Positions 35,842 to 45,418 of a stretch of 64,000 nucleotides of DNA are shown in pieces; positions within the stretch are counted from its first letter, which is position 1, and each line of letters opens with the position of its first letter. The notes under the pieces were generated by a model. The model was not told the DNA's origin. It was given only the letters and a program-made list of their open reading frames with translations, and made no database searches. The stretch comes from Merdimonas faecis (GTDB lineage Bacteria; Bacillota; Clostridia; Lachnospirales; Lachnospiraceae). Location: the NCBI RefSeq assembly GCF_001754075.1, contig NZ_MIEH01000010.1:1-64000 (forward strand), read 5' to 3'. Position numbers and translations under genes: made by a program.

Positions 35842-36744
35842 TTGGTGTGGCTTGGCTTCATTTGTTTGATACTGGCTGTGGCAGTGATTCTGTTGACGGC
35901 AAAAATATGGTCAATGCGGCATGGAGCCGCCAGACTCCGTAAAGACTTTGGGGAGAAACTCCGTGAAGATACGAATGTAGGGTTAATGATGGACTGTCAG
36001 GACAAGGAAATGCTGAAGCTGGCAGCGGATCTTGACAGGCAGCTTTTGCTTTTGAGGAGGGCAAGGCTTCAGTACGAACTGGGAGATCAGGAAATAAAGA
36101 CTGCTGTTACGAATATTTCTCATGATCTTCGGACGCCACTGACTGCTATCAGCGGCTATCTGCAGCTTTTGAAATCGGAAAAGATGACAGAGCAGGCAAA
36201 AGAGTATGTAGGCGTCATCGAAAACCGCACGGAAGCCATGCGCCAGCTGACAGAGGAATTATTTTCCTATTCTGTGGTAACAACTGCCAGCCAGTACCGC
36301 AAGGAAGAAGAAGTGCTGCTTGGCGAGATACTGGAGGACAGCATTGCCAGCATGTATGGAGCATTGGTGGAAAAGAATATCCATCTGGAGGTCCGGATGC
36401 CGGAGAAAAAGATCCGGGTAAAAGCAAACCGGAGCGGGCTTATGCGCGTGTTTGGAAATATTATCAATAATGCGTTGAAATATAGTGACGGTGATCTTCT
36501 GATCCGTCTGGAGGAAGACGGAGAGGTGTCTTTTTCCAACCATGCCAGGGAGCTTGACGAAGTGGAGGCAGGAAAATTATTTCAGAGATTCTACACGGTG
36601 CAGAATGGAAGGGAATCCACAGGTCTTGGACTTTCGATTGCACGGGCTTTGGTGGAACAGATGGGAGGAAAGATCTGGGCCAGGAAGGAAGAGGAGTGGT
36701 TTACCATAAGAATCTTGTTGCAGGCAGTTGTAAAAAACGGGTAA
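35842..36744 (+). CDS. Sensor histidine kinase
   Basis: A membrane kinase of 300 residues. It has one N-terminal helix (about 2-22) and no large outside domain, so it may sense through the adjacent transporter or within the membrane. The phospho-acceptor is His94 in NISHDLRTPLTAI. The ATPase domain has N-box FGNIINNALKYS and G-box ESTGLGLSIARALVEQMGG. The start is TTG at 35842, placed 8 bases after GGAGG; a GTG 3 bases later is the alternative. It closes the regulator-transporter-kinase module. Confidence 0.9.
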   Translation: MVWLGFICLILAVAVILLTAKIWSMRHGAARLRKDFGEKLREDTNVGLMMDCQDKEMLKLAADLDRQLLLLRRARLQYELGDQEIKTAVTNISHDLRTPLTAISGYLQLLKSEKMTEQAKEYVGVIENRTEAMRQLTEELFSYSVVTTASQYRKEEEVLLGEILEDSIASMYGALVEKNIHLEVRMPEKKIRVKANRSGLMRVFGNIINNALKYSDGDLLIRLEEDGEVSFSNHARELDEVEAGKLFQRFYTVQNGRESTGLGLSIARALVEQMGGKIWARKEEEWFTIRILLQAVVKNG

Positions 36745-36756
36745 ATAGGTTATAAT
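36728..36756 (+). promoter_or_regulatory. 6S RNA promoter
   Basis: TTGTAA (36728-36733), 17 bases, TATAAT (36751-36756), overlapping the kinase stop codon. Confidence 0.65.
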
Positions 36757-36762
36757 ATTTCC

Positions 36763-36987
36763 AGTGGAAACCTGGGATGTTCGATAACTCCCGTAATTTT
36801 GAACCTACAAAACTTTAAACGGGACTCTTATATCTCTGTAATATGTCAAGCCTCCGAATGAGTCAGTGGAAGGCAGAAAAGCAGATGCGGACACCCACCT
36901 GGCTGCGGCTAGGAGTCAAAATACGGGAAACGGCATTCTGGGGACATACAAAAGATAAAGGCAGCCGCATATGCGGCTGTCTTTTTT
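36763..36987 (+). ncRNA. ssrS: 6S RNA
   Basis: A long rod-like RNA can be drawn by eye. The closing stem pairs CCTGGGATGTT with GGCATTCTGGGG. The next stem pairs CTCCCGTA with TACGGGA, and after it GACTC pairs with GAGTC. Between these two stems lies a large one-sided bubble containing TTTTGAACCTACA, the open central bubble that lets 6S RNA mimic an open promoter and bind sigma-70/A polymerase. The segment GCGGACACCCACC also fits Firmicutes 6S RNAs. It has its own promoter and ends at a terminator. Confidence 0.78.
36957..36987 (+). terminator. 6S RNA terminator
   Basis: The self-complementary stem AGCCGCAT/ATGCGGCT is followed by GTCTTTTTT. Confidence 0.88.
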
Positions 36988-37028
36988 CATACATATAAGA
37001 GAAAGGAAAGGACAAGGAGTCATTAGGA

Positions 37029-38372
37029 TTGTATAGGAGAATACATAGACTGGGCGGATACCTGGCGGCACTTGGGATCTGTCTTCTGGTTATCTGTGGC
37101 CTGCAGGCTCTTCTTCTGGATCAGGGAAGACAGGAAGAGCCTTGGGCAACGGACAGGGGAGGGGGAGTAAAAGAGGAAAAGGGAGAAGAGAAGAAAAGCA
37201 CGGGAGAGGACATCGGCGGGGAAATGGGAAATCCCAATATTCGGGTGCTGATCATGAGTACCGGTTACGAGAATATTGCTCATCCGGAAGTGACGGTAAC
37301 GGCGGCAGGAGGACTGGTGGTTGAGTCCGGGCAGGGAACGGAAGAGATGGAAGCAGGGCAGCCGCTGACACTTCGGCCGGATGACGGGAGATTTGCAGCC
37401 GGGAAGGTGCGTATCCAGGCAAAGGACGGCGGTGATCTGACTCTTGCCAGTATTAAACGGGGGTGTGGACAGCCGTCCTATGCCGGAGTGCTGGAGCTTC
37501 GCACTACAGCGGAAGGAATCGTCATTATCAATGAACTTCCGGTGGAGTCTTATCTGTGCCGGGTGGTGCCAAGCGAGATGCCGGCATCCTATGAGCTGGA
37601 GGCATTAAAGGCACAGGCTGTGTGCGCCAGGAGCTATGCCTTCCGGCAGATGGCAGAATATGGCTATCCGGAATATGAGGCCCATGTGAATGACAGCACT
37701 GATTATCAGGTGTATGGAAATTCTGCCGTTCAGGAATCGGCTACAAAGGCTGTGGAAGAAACGGCAGGGCAGGTAGTGCGGTATCAGGGACAGATTGTGA
37801 CCACCTATTATTATTCCACTTCCTGTGGAAAGACGACCAGCCTGGAGGCCTGGGGGACGGCTCCGGATGAGACGAACCGATATCTGACATCCGTGGAAGT
37901 AAAGGATCAGGATGGAGATTATGAAAAGGATCTGCCATGGTACCGTTGGGAAGCAAGGATTCCGGTACAGACATTGTCTAATCTGGCGGGACTTAATTTA
38001 GGTCAGGATCTGGGGGTGCTTACGAATGTGGAGATATCGGAGACGGGACCGGGTGGTGTGGCCCTGAAGGTAACTTTTACCGGAGAGAAGGGGAGCGCTT
38101 CTGTAGAAACAGAAAACAAGATCCGCAGGGCCTTTGGGGGAAGCGGGTATGAGATCACGAAACAGGACGGAACAGTTACGGAAAGCCAGCCCCTTCTTCC
38201 CAGTGCCTTTTTTACGATAGAAAAAAGCGGGGATGTTTTTGTCCTCCATGGCGGCGGGTATGGGCACGGAATTGGCATGAGCCAGAACGGCGCTAATGAG
38301 ATGGCTAAAAAGGGGAAAAATTATCAGGAGATCCTCACACTGTTTTACCAGGGGGCTGAAATCGGGGTATAA
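37029..38372 (+). CDS. spoIID: SpoIID/LytB domain protein
   Basis: A membrane-anchored peptidoglycan lytic protein of 447 residues, related to the engulfment transglycosylase SpoIID. One helix near the start (about 12-30) is followed by a charged linker rich in Glu and Lys. The SpoIID domain then begins NPNIRVLIMSTGYEN. The catalytic-region motif is VVPSEMPASYELEALKAQAVCARSYA (Glu near 183), with later STSCGKT and the terminal GYGHGIGMSQNGANEMAKKG. The start is TTG at 37029 with AAGGAG 9 bases before it. A sporulation role is likely but LytB-like vegetative roles exist. Confidence 0.87.
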   Translation: MYRRIHRLGGYLAALGICLLVICGLQALLLDQGRQEEPWATDRGGGVKEEKGEEKKSTGEDIGGEMGNPNIRVLIMSTGYENIAHPEVTVTAAGGLVVESGQGTEEMEAGQPLTLRPDDGRFAAGKVRIQAKDGGDLTLASIKRGCGQPSYAGVLELRTTAEGIVIINELPVESYLCRVVPSEMPASYELEALKAQAVCARSYAFRQMAEYGYPEYEAHVNDSTDYQVYGNSAVQESATKAVEETAGQVVRYQGQIVTTYYYSTSCGKTTSLEAWGTAPDETNRYLTSVEVKDQDGDYEKDLPWYRWEARIPVQTLSNLAGLNLGQDLGVLTNVEISETGPGGVALKVTFTGEKGSASVETENKIRRAFGGSGYEITKQDGTVTESQPLLPSAFFTIEKSGDVFVLHGGGYGHGIGMSQNGANEMAKKGKNYQEILTLFYQGAEIGV

Positions 38373-38373
38373 G

Positions 38374-38415
38374 ATTAAAAATACAGAGCCGCCATATCGT
38401 TTTATGGCGGCTCTG
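38374..38415 (-). terminator. xpt terminator, possibly also serving spoIID
   Basis: Arms CAGAGCCGCCATA and TATGGCGGCTCTG form a 13-base stem. The T-rich stretch lies on the minus-strand side (TATTTTTAATC), so it mainly ends xpt. Confidence 0.8.
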
Positions 38416-38437
38416 CGATCAGCAAAATGTAAATGGT

Positions 38438-39007
38438 CTACCGGAAGGAAAGTCCGGTGTCTGTCATGGAATCGATGATGGCAAGAGACTCCAGGTGAAC
38501 GCCGCTTTCACGGATCAGCTTTCCTCCCTGCTGAAATCCTTTTTCGATCACGATTCCAGCTCCTTCGATGGATGCGCCGGCTTCATGGATCAGATCCAGA
38601 AGTCCCATCAGAGCACATCCGTTGGCCAAGAAATCATCAATTACAAGCACATGGTCCTCCGGGCCCAGAAATTTTTTGGAGAGAATTACATCATAAACTT
38701 TTTTGTGGGTAAAGGATTCGACTCTTGTATGATAAACCTCGCCGTCAATATTGATACTCTGAGCCTTTTTTGCAAATACTACAGGTACATGAAAATATTG
38801 AGCGGCAATACAGGCAATGCCGATGCCGGAAGCCTCGATGGTCAGGATCTTGGTGATCTTTTCACTTGGAAACCGTCGGCGGAACTCCTTTCCGATTTCG
38901 TTGATCAGATCAATATCCATCTGATGATTCAGAAAGCTGTCTACTTTCAGTACATTGCCTGGTTTTACCACGCCATCTTTTAAAATCCGTTCCTTCAAAA
39001 GCTCCAT
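38438..39007 (-). CDS. xpt: Xanthine phosphoribosyltransferase
   Basis: A purine salvage enzyme that makes XMP from xanthine and PRPP in the cytoplasm; 189 residues, the usual size. The PRPP-binding motif is [20 protein letters not shown] near 121-140, and the early signature is [17 protein letters not shown] near 54-70. AAGGAAGG precedes the ATG. The short upstream region shows a possible promoter (TTGAAA, 17 bases, TACTAT) but no purine riboswitch, which often controls xpt elsewhere. Confidence 0.94.
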   Translation of the reverse strand: MELLKERILKDGVVKPGNVLKVDSFLNHQMDIDLINEIGKEFRRRFPSEKITKILTIEASGIGIACIAAQYFHVPVVFAKKAQSINIDGEVYHTRVESFTHKKVYDVILSKKFLGPEDHVLVIDDFLANGCALMGLLDLIHEAGASIEGAGIVIEKGFQQGGKLIRESGVHLESLAIIDSMTDTGLSFR

Positions 39008-39118
39008 TGATTCTACCTTCCTTAGTAAGAAAATTATATGTATAATTTATATAGTAATAGATGGGGATGCTTTTTTCAATAGACAAAAACGGAAAAATCA
39101 AGTAAAATGAAGGGTACT

Positions 39119-39934
39119 ATGAAAAGAGTTAAGGAAATCTATCAGAAAATCATAGAGGTTACCGAAGAAATCGGAGCAAATCACGTGGGAGCGTATGCGG
39201 CACAGTCAGCATACTTTTTTATGCTGTGTATGATTCCGATCATTTTGCTTTTGCTGACACTGGTACAGTATACCCCTGTCACCAAGGCGGATGTGATGAC
39301 TGCGGTGATGCAGGTTTTCCCCACCTCTGTGGATTCCATGATGGCAACGATCGTCAATCAGGTCTATAACCAGTCCACAGGGATTATCCCGATCACTATC
39401 ATTGTGGCGCTCTGGTCGGCGGGCAAGGGTGTTCTTGCCATGACAACAGGACTAAACTGTGTCTATCACTGCCGGGAGACCCGTAATTATCTGATCCTGA
39501 GGCTGCGGTCTACCTTATATACCGTCATGTTCCTTCTGGTCATCCTGTTTTTACTGCTCTTGTCGGTGTTTGGTAACTCTCTGAATATTTTTATTACAGA
39601 ACACATCCCCATTTTTGAGGAGTTTGCCGACCGTATGATCGAACTGCGGGCAGTGCTGACGCCTATCGTGCTGGTTGCATTTCTTCTGCTGATCTATAAG
39701 TTTCTTCCGAACCGAAAGGATAAGTTTATAAGGCAGCTTCCAGGTGCTGTGTTTACAGCAATAGGCTGGATGGCTATTTCCTGGATATTTTCTGTATATG
39801 TAGATGTGTTTACCGGATTTTCCAGTATGTACGGGAGTCTGACTACGATTGTGCTCATTATGCTGTGGATGTATTTTTGTATGTACTGTATCCTGCTTGG
39901 CGGAGAGTTGAATATGAGGATCTTTCCGGAGTGA
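39119..39934 (+). CDS. YihY/BrkB family membrane protein
   Basis: An integral membrane protein of 271 residues with six helices. Family segments are GANHVGAYAAQSAYFFMLCMIP near the start, VALWSAGKGVLAMTTGLNCVY near the middle, and LPGAVFTAIGWMAISWIFSVYV followed by YGSLTTIVLIMLWMYFCMYCILLGGELN. The function is uncertain; the old ribonuclease BN label for YihY is considered wrong. The ATG at 39119 with GAAGGG just upstream is favoured over the ATG at 39107, which lacks a ribosome site, but this is not certain. Confidence 0.85.
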   Translation: MKRVKEIYQKIIEVTEEIGANHVGAYAAQSAYFFMLCMIPIILLLLTLVQYTPVTKADVMTAVMQVFPTSVDSMMATIVNQVYNQSTGIIPITIIVALWSAGKGVLAMTTGLNCVYHCRETRNYLILRLRSTLYTVMFLLVILFLLLLSVFGNSLNIFITEHIPIFEEFADRMIELRAVLTPIVLVAFLLLIYKFLPNRKDKFIRQLPGAVFTAIGWMAISWIFSVYVDVFTGFSSMYGSLTTIVLIMLWMYFCMYCILLGGELNMRIFPE

Positions 39935-39947
39935 CGGGAGATTTTTC

Positions 39948-39976
39948 TTGACATCCGCTGCACTTCTGGATACAAT
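39948..39976 (+). promoter_or_regulatory. Promoter of the pheST T-box transcript
   Basis: TTGACA (39948-39953), 17 bases, TACAAT (39971-39976). Confidence 0.75.
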
Positions 39977-39982
39977 AGTTTC

Positions 39983-40250
39983 GTATAGATAGAAAAAAGC
40001 GATGACCGTGTCAGTAGAGGACCATTTTCCGGCAGAGAGGGGAGATCGGTGGGCTGAAAGTTTCCCCGGGTTCAGATGGCGATCGAATTTCCCACGTGAG
40101 CTGCGTCTTTGAAATTTTTAAAACAGAGTAGAAGATGCCGTTGATGCACGTTACGCAGTAATGAGTGTCTGTTTTCACAGGAATGGAAAGCGGGAATCAG
40201 GGTGGTAACACGGGTTGGACTCGTCCCTTTTAAAGGGGCGTTTTTTTATT
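39983..40250 (+). promoter_or_regulatory. T-box leader, phenylalanine-specific
   Basis: A tRNA-sensing leader that lets transcription proceed when tRNA-Phe is uncharged. The T-box sequence AGGGTGGTAACACGGG is at 40199-40214. A strong terminator follows (CGTCCCTTT/AAAGGGGCG, 40221-40241, then seven T) and competes with the antiterminator. The presumed specifier codon is TTC at 40089-40091, within GATCGAATTTCCCACG, matching the downstream phenylalanyl-tRNA synthetase genes. The specifier position is inferred from context. Confidence 0.92.
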
Positions 40251-40274
40251 TTACAGAAAAGGAAGGAAAAGAAG

Positions 40275-41294
40275 ATGCAGGAAAAGCTGAAAAACATCAA
40301 AGAAGAAGCATTGAAAGCCATAGAAGCGGCTGATATGCCGGAAAAACTAAATGATGTGCGGGTACGCTTCCTGGGGAAAAAAGGTGAGCTGACCGCTGTA
40401 TTAAAGGGAATGAAGGATGTTGCACCGGAGGAACGCCCGAAGGTGGGACAGCTGGTCAATGAGACCAGAGCAGCAATTGAGTCGGTGCTGGAGGAAAGCC
40501 GCCGCAAAATGGAGCGTACGATCCGGGAAGAGAAAATGAAGCAGGAAGTTATTGATGTGACACTTCCGTCTAAGAAAAACATGGTGGGTCACCGCCATCC
40601 AAATACGATTGCGCTGGAAGAGATTGAGAGGATCTTTGTCGGCATGGGGTATGAGGTAGTGGAAGGTCCGGAGATTGAATATGATCTTTATAATTTTGAG
40701 AAGCTGAATATTCCGGCGGATCATCCGGCTAAGGACGAGCAGGATACTTTCTATATAAATAAGGATATCGTGCTCAGAACCCAGACTTCTCCGGTGCAGG
40801 CCCGTGTTATGGAACAGGGAAAACTGCCGATCCGCGTGATCTCTCCGGGGCGCGTGTTCCGTTCTGATGAAGTGGACGCCACTCATTCTCCGTCTTTCCA
40901 TCAGGTGGAGGGTCTTGTAATTGATAAGAATATTTCCTTTGCAGACCTGAAAGGGACATTAGAAGTATTTGCAAAGGAATTGTTCGGACCGGAGACCAAA
41001 ACGAAATTCCGTCCACACCATTTCCCATTTACCGAGCCGAGCGCAGAGGTGGACGTATCCTGCTTCAAGTGCGGCGGCAAAGGTTGCCGGTTCTGTAAAG
41101 GATCCGGATGGATCGAAATCCTGGGCTGCGGCATGGTGCATCCGCACGTGCTGGAAATGTGCGGCATCGATTCCAAAAAATATTCCGGATTCGCCTTCGG
41201 AGTAGGCCTGGAGCGAATCGCACTGCTGAAATACGAGATTGACGATATGCGTCTTCTGTACGAAAACGATATCAGATTTTTACGGCAGTTTTAA
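40275..41294 (+). CDS. pheS: Phenylalanyl-tRNA synthetase alpha subunit
   Basis: The catalytic alpha subunit that charges tRNA-Phe, a class II synthetase of 339 residues. The N-terminal coiled coil (about 1-85) binds tRNA. Class II motif 2 is RVFRSDEVDATHSPSFHQVEG (near 195-215), and motif 3 is the terminal GFAFGVGLERIALLKYEIDDMR. The phenylalanine pocket includes FPFTEPSAEVDVSC. A short Cys cluster CFKCGGKGCRFCKGSG is present, typical of Firmicutes PheS. GGAAGG precedes the ATG. It is separated from pheT by REP 5. Confidence 0.97.
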   Translation: MQEKLKNIKEEALKAIEAADMPEKLNDVRVRFLGKKGELTAVLKGMKDVAPEERPKVGQLVNETRAAIESVLEESRRKMERTIREEKMKQEVIDVTLPSKKNMVGHRHPNTIALEEIERIFVGMGYEVVEGPEIEYDLYNFEKLNIPADHPAKDEQDTFYINKDIVLRTQTSPVQARVMEQGKLPIRVISPGRVFRSDEVDATHSPSFHQVEGLVIDKNISFADLKGTLEVFAKELFGPETKTKFRPHHFPFTEPSAEVDVSCFKCGGKGCRFCKGSGWIEILGCGMVHPHVLEMCGIDSKKYSGFAFGVGLERIALLKYEIDDMRLLYENDIRFLRQF

Positions 41295-41295
41295 A

Positions 41296-41375
41296 TAGGG
41301 ACACCCCAAATTGCAAAAAGGGACAGGGGGAAAGCGGATTGGGGACGTACCCCTTTTGCAATGTACTACGTCCCC
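41296..41375 (-). repeat. REP element 5 (inverted, degraded), between pheS and pheT
   Basis: The tags AGGGACACCCC and AAAGGGACAGGGGG precede a degraded palindrome at 41341-41375, arms GGGGACGTAC and GTAC-TACGTCCCC around CCCTTTTGCAAT. It has the same orientation as REP 2. It lies inside the pheST operon, 2 bases after the pheS stop. Confidence 0.8.
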
Positions 41376-41392
41376 ATTGAAAGGAGAAGAAT

Positions 41393-43813
41393 ATGAATAC
41401 ATCATTATCATGGATCAAAGCGTATGTCCCGGATCTTGACGTGACTGCGCAGGAATATACGGATGCGATGACACTTTCCGGAACGAAGGTGGAAGGATAC
41501 GAAGAACTGGATGCGGATCTGTCAAAGATTGTGGTAGGACAGATCGAGAAGATCGAGAAGCATCCGGATGCAGATAAATTGATCATCTGCCAGGTGAATG
41601 TAGGAGCAGAAACTATCCAGATTGTGACGGGCGCGCCGAACGTGCATGAGGGCGATAAGGTGCCGGTCGTGCTGGACGGCGGCCGTGTGGCCGGAGGCCA
41701 TGAGCCGGGAAGCCGCGTCAAAGGCGGCATCAAGATTAAGAAAGGAAAGCTTCGCGGCGTGGAAAGCTGCGGTATGATGTGCTCAATCGAAGAGCTGGGC
41801 TCTAACCGTGACATGTATCCGGAAGCACCGGAGGAAGGCATCTACATCTTCCCGGAAAACACGGAAGTAGGGGCCGACGCAGTGGAAGTGCTGGGACTTC
41901 ATGACGTGGTATTTGAGTATGAGGTGACCTCCAACCGTGTGGACTGCTTCAGTGTGGTTGGTATCGCAAGAGAAGCAGCTGCTACGTTCGGAAAGGAATT
42001 TTATCCGCCTGTAGTGACGCCTACCGGAAATGACGAGGATGCCAGCGATTATATCAAGGTTACTGTAAAAAATACGGATCTTTGCCCCAGATACTGCGCC
42101 AGAGTCGTAAAGAATATTAAGATCGGACCATCTCCGGAATGGATGCAGAGAAGACTGGCTTCTGTAGGAATCCGTCCGATCAATAACCTGGTGGACATCA
42201 CCAACTACGTGATGGAAGAGTACGGACAGCCCATGCATGCCTATGACCTGGATACCATCGAGGACCGGGAGATCATCGTGCGTACAGCGGCAAAGGGAGA
42301 AAAATTCACTACCCTGGACGGACAGGAGCGCCAGATGGACGAATCTGTCCTGATGATCTGTGACGGCAGAAAATCCATTGGAATTGCTGGTATCATGGGT
42401 GGAGAAAACTCCATGATCACTGACGACGTACACACCATGCTGTTTGAGGCGGCCTGCTTTGACGGAACCAATATCCGTAAATCCAGCAAGAAGGTAGGGC
42501 TTCGTACCGATGCTTCCGGCAAATTCGAGAAGGGACTGGATCCCAATAATGCACAGGCGGCCATCGACCGTGCCTGCCAGCTGGTAGAGGAGATGGGAGC
42601 CGGAGAAGTGGTAGGCGGAATGGTAGACGTTTACGCTGAAAAGAGAGAGCCGGTGCGGATCACATTCCAGCCGGATGAGATCAACGTCCTTCTGGGAACT
42701 GATATTTCAGCAGAAGATATGCTGGGATATTTTGAAAAAATCGGACTGTCTTACGAAAAAGAAACAAATGAAGTTATCATCCCTACCTTCCGTCAGGATC
42801 TTCTGCGTACGGCGGATCTGGCAGAGGAAGTGGCAAGATTTTTCGGATACGACAATATCCCGACCACGCTTCCAAGCGGCGAGTCTACCATGGGCAAGCT
42901 GCCGTTTAAGCTGCGGGTAGAAGATATCGCAAAAGAAATCGCAGAATTCTGCGGCTTCAGCCAGGGCATGACCTATTCTTTCGAAAGCCCAAAGGTATTT
43001 GATAAGCTGCAGATCCCGGAGGATTCCGAACTGCGCAGAGTAGTAGAGATCATGAACCCTCTGGGCGAGGACTACAGCATCATGCGGACACTGCCGCTGA
43101 ATGGTATGCTGTCCTCTCTTGCAACGAACTATAACCGGAGAAATAAAAATGTAAGGCTTTATGAGCTGGCAAATGTATATCTGCCAAAAGAGCTTCCGTT
43201 AAAAGAGCTTCCTGAGGAGCGGATGCAGTTTACCCTGGGAATGTATGGAGATGGCGATTTCTACAGCATGAAGGGTGTAGTGGAAGAATTCCTGGAGAAG
43301 GCAGGACTTCATGAAAAAGAATCATATGACCCGGCCGGCAACAGGCCGTATCTGCATCCCGGCCGCCAGGCGAATATCCTGTATGCAGGCAATGTGATCG
43401 GATATTTGGGAGAAGTGCATCCGGACGTAGCAGATGCCTACGGCATTGGAGAAAGAGCTTATATTGCTGTCTTAGATATGCCGGAAGTAACAAAATATGC
43501 AACCTTTGACCGCAAATATACGGGAATCGCAAAATACCCGGCAGTGACCAGGGACATCAGTATGGTAATGCCAAAAGAAATTCTGGCCGGACAGGTGGAA
43601 GAAGTGATCGAGGCAAAAGGAGGAGCTTATCTGGAAAGCTACGCACTGTTTGACGTATATGAGGGTGCACAGATTAAAGCCGGCTACAAATCCTTAGCAT
43701 ACTCTATTGTATTCCGGGCAAAGGATAAGACCCTGGAAGATGCCGAGGTTACAGAAGCGATGGAACGTATCCTGAAAACACTGGAAGGCATGGGAATCGA
43801 ACTCCGGAAATAA
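41393..43813 (+). CDS. pheT: Phenylalanyl-tRNA synthetase beta subunit
   Basis: The large structural and editing subunit, 806 residues, pairing with PheS as alpha2-beta2. Domains in order are an N-terminal tRNA-binding OB fold (VGQIEKIEKHPDADKLIICQV, near 45-65), the B3/B4 editing region with EVTSNRVDCFSVVGIAREAA, the B5 domain, a synthetase-like core, and a C-terminal anticodon-binding ferredoxin-like domain (YTGIAKYPAVTRDISMV onward). AAAGGAG precedes the ATG. It depends on the upstream T-box through the shared transcript. Confidence 0.97.
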   Translation: MNTSLSWIKAYVPDLDVTAQEYTDAMTLSGTKVEGYEELDADLSKIVVGQIEKIEKHPDADKLIICQVNVGAETIQIVTGAPNVHEGDKVPVVLDGGRVAGGHEPGSRVKGGIKIKKGKLRGVESCGMMCSIEELGSNRDMYPEAPEEGIYIFPENTEVGADAVEVLGLHDVVFEYEVTSNRVDCFSVVGIAREAAATFGKEFYPPVVTPTGNDEDASDYIKVTVKNTDLCPRYCARVVKNIKIGPSPEWMQRRLASVGIRPINNLVDITNYVMEEYGQPMHAYDLDTIEDREIIVRTAAKGEKFTTLDGQERQMDESVLMICDGRKSIGIAGIMGGENSMITDDVHTMLFEAACFDGTNIRKSSKKVGLRTDASGKFEKGLDPNNAQAAIDRACQLVEEMGAGEVVGGMVDVYAEKREPVRITFQPDEINVLLGTDISAEDMLGYFEKIGLSYEKETNEVIIPTFRQDLLRTADLAEEVARFFGYDNIPTTLPSGESTMGKLPFKLRVEDIAKEIAEFCGFSQGMTYSFESPKVFDKLQIPEDSELRRVVEIMNPLGEDYSIMRTLPLNGMLSSLATNYNRRNKNVRLYELANVYLPKELPLKELPEERMQFTLGMYGDGDFYSMKGVVEEFLEKAGLHEKESYDPAGNRPYLHPGRQANILYAGNVIGYLGEVHPDVADAYGIGERAYIAVLDMPEVTKYATFDRKYTGIAKYPAVTRDISMVMPKEILAGQVEEVIEAKGGAYLESYALFDVYEGAQIKAGYKSLAYSIVFRAKDKTLEDAEVTEAMERILKTLEGMGIELRK

Positions 43814-43828
43814 AATGAGGTGACGACT

Positions 43829-44800
43829 ATGAAGAAAAAGCAGATCGGCGGTCTCATCATTGCCGCAGTTTTATTTATCGCAGTAGGTGTATCCAGCGTG
43901 CTGACGAATGCGGTGTCAGAAAGGATGCTGGAAAGCAGTGTGGAGACCCTGCTTACCGGGAATTATACCTTTAATGCGCCGCTGAGCGACTATATCGCTG
44001 TCGTGCGCGTGGAGGGCACAATTCAGGAACAGACGTCTACCGGAGCCCTGGACAGCGGCTACCAGCATACGACGACACTGGAGTATATCGACCATCTGAT
44101 GGAGGACTCAAACAATAAAGGCATCCTTCTGTATGTGGACTCACCGGGAGGAACAGTCTATGAGTCAGAGGAGCTCTATCTGAAACTGAAAGAATATAAA
44201 GAGACAACGGATCGCCCGGTATGGGACTATATGGCCCATTATGCGGCTTCCGGCGGATATATGGTTTCCATGGCGGCAGACAGGATCTATGCAAATCCCA
44301 ATACCGTGACCGGATCCATTGGCGTGATCATGTCTGGTTACGATCTGACTGGGCTGTATGAAAAACTGGGAATCCGCTATGTCAGCATTACCAGCGGGGA
44401 AAATAAAGACAGCAGTCAGCTGACGGATGAGCAGATTGCCATCTATCAGACGCAGGTAGACGAATATTATAATAAATTCGTAGGTATTGTATCTGAGGGC
44501 AGAAGTATGTCCGAGGATGATGTCAAAGCGCTGGCGGATGGACGTACTTATACGGCTAAGCAGGCGCAGGAAAATGGACTGATCGATGAGATCAGTCTCT
44601 ATGAAGATATGAAGGACGCCATGAGCAAGGAACTTGGCACGGATGAGTTTTATGAGCTGGAAACACCAGTCAGCGTATGGTCTTCGCTGTTTGCAAAGGC
44701 AGAAGAAATCGTGCCAAAATCCGAAGCGCAGATACTGACAGAAACCGCAGAAGAAATGGAAAGCGGGGTGCCGATGTACTATGCAGAACAGTTACAGTAG
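43829..44800 (+). CDS. sppA: Signal peptide peptidase SppA
   Basis: A membrane serine protease that cleaves leftover signal peptides; 323 residues. One N-terminal helix (about 8-28) anchors it. The Ser/Lys dyad appears as Ser141 in YAASGGYMVSMAAD and Lys193 in TSGENKDSSQ. The 52-residue spacing equals that of the short B. subtilis enzyme. GAGGTGA directly precedes the ATG at 43829; a GTG at 43820 is disfavoured. Its end overlaps the next gene by 20 bases. Confidence 0.93.
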   Translation: MKKKQIGGLIIAAVLFIAVGVSSVLTNAVSERMLESSVETLLTGNYTFNAPLSDYIAVVRVEGTIQEQTSTGALDSGYQHTTTLEYIDHLMEDSNNKGILLYVDSPGGTVYESEELYLKLKEYKETTDRPVWDYMAHYAASGGYMVSMAADRIYANPNTVTGSIGVIMSGYDLTGLYEKLGIRYVSITSGENKDSSQLTDEQIAIYQTQVDEYYNKFVGIVSEGRSMSEDDVKALADGRTYTAKQAQENGLIDEISLYEDMKDAMSKELGTDEFYELETPVSVWSSLFAKAEEIVPKSEAQILTETAEEMESGVPMYYAEQLQ

Positions 44801-45416
44801 CCGTGATACGGAGTATGCAGGATTCTGGGTCCGGCTTGCCGCATATGTGATCGACAGCATCATCGTTTTCTTCGGGCTTCTGTTTGTCCGACTGTTTCTG
44901 TCAGGAATCATGTCGGTCTTGTCCGATACATGGATTGGAGGAAATATTTTATTTCATTATACGCTGAAGGATATCCTGCTCTATGGTTTTCAGGTGCTTT
45001 ATTTCATCCTTTGCACCTATCTGACAGGCACCACGCTTGGAAAACGGGCAATGAACCTTCGTGTAGTCAGTGCGGACGGGCAAAAGCTTACGATTCTCAA
45101 TATAGTATACAGAGAAACGATAGGGCGCTTTTTATGCAGCCTTTCTGTGGGGATAGGGTATATTATTGCCGGTGTTGACCGGGAAAAAAGAGGACTTCAT
45201 GACATCCTCTGTGATACCAGAGTGATCTATGCAAAAAGAGTAAAGGTAATTCCGGTGTACCCCAGATATCAGGCACCGCCAATGCCTGGACAGCCAATGC
45301 CTGGACCGGGGCAGACAGTTGTGCCGCCAATGCCTGGATATCCGCCGCAGAATACACAGCCGCCTCGGGAGGAACAGCCTGATACGGCGGGAGAAGAAAA
45401 CAGAAGGGATTCTTAA
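44781..45416 (+). CDS. RDD family membrane protein
   Basis: A membrane protein of 211 residues with an RDD domain: the opening [22 protein letters not shown] contains the conserved Arg and Asp, three helices follow, and [19 protein letters not shown] is the second hallmark. The last 55 residues are a proline/glycine/methionine-rich tail with three [10 protein letters not shown] repeats, probably disordered. The function is unknown. It overlaps sppA by 20 bases and queA follows 2 bases later, so the three are translated from one message. Confidence 0.85.
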   Translation: MQNSYSSRDTEYAGFWVRLAAYVIDSIIVFFGLLFVRLFLSGIMSVLSDTWIGGNILFHYTLKDILLYGFQVLYFILCTYLTGTTLGKRAMNLRVVSADGQKLTILNIVYRETIGRFLCSLSVGIGYIIAGVDREKRGLHDILCDTRVIYAKRVKVIPVYPRYQAPPMPGQPMPGPGQTVVPPMPGYPPQNTQPPREEQPDTAGEENRRDS

Positions 45417-45418
45417 AG

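Noticed and set aside
39008-39106. Purine riboswitch before xpt
   Set aside because: The short upstream region has none of the conserved purine-aptamer junction sequences.
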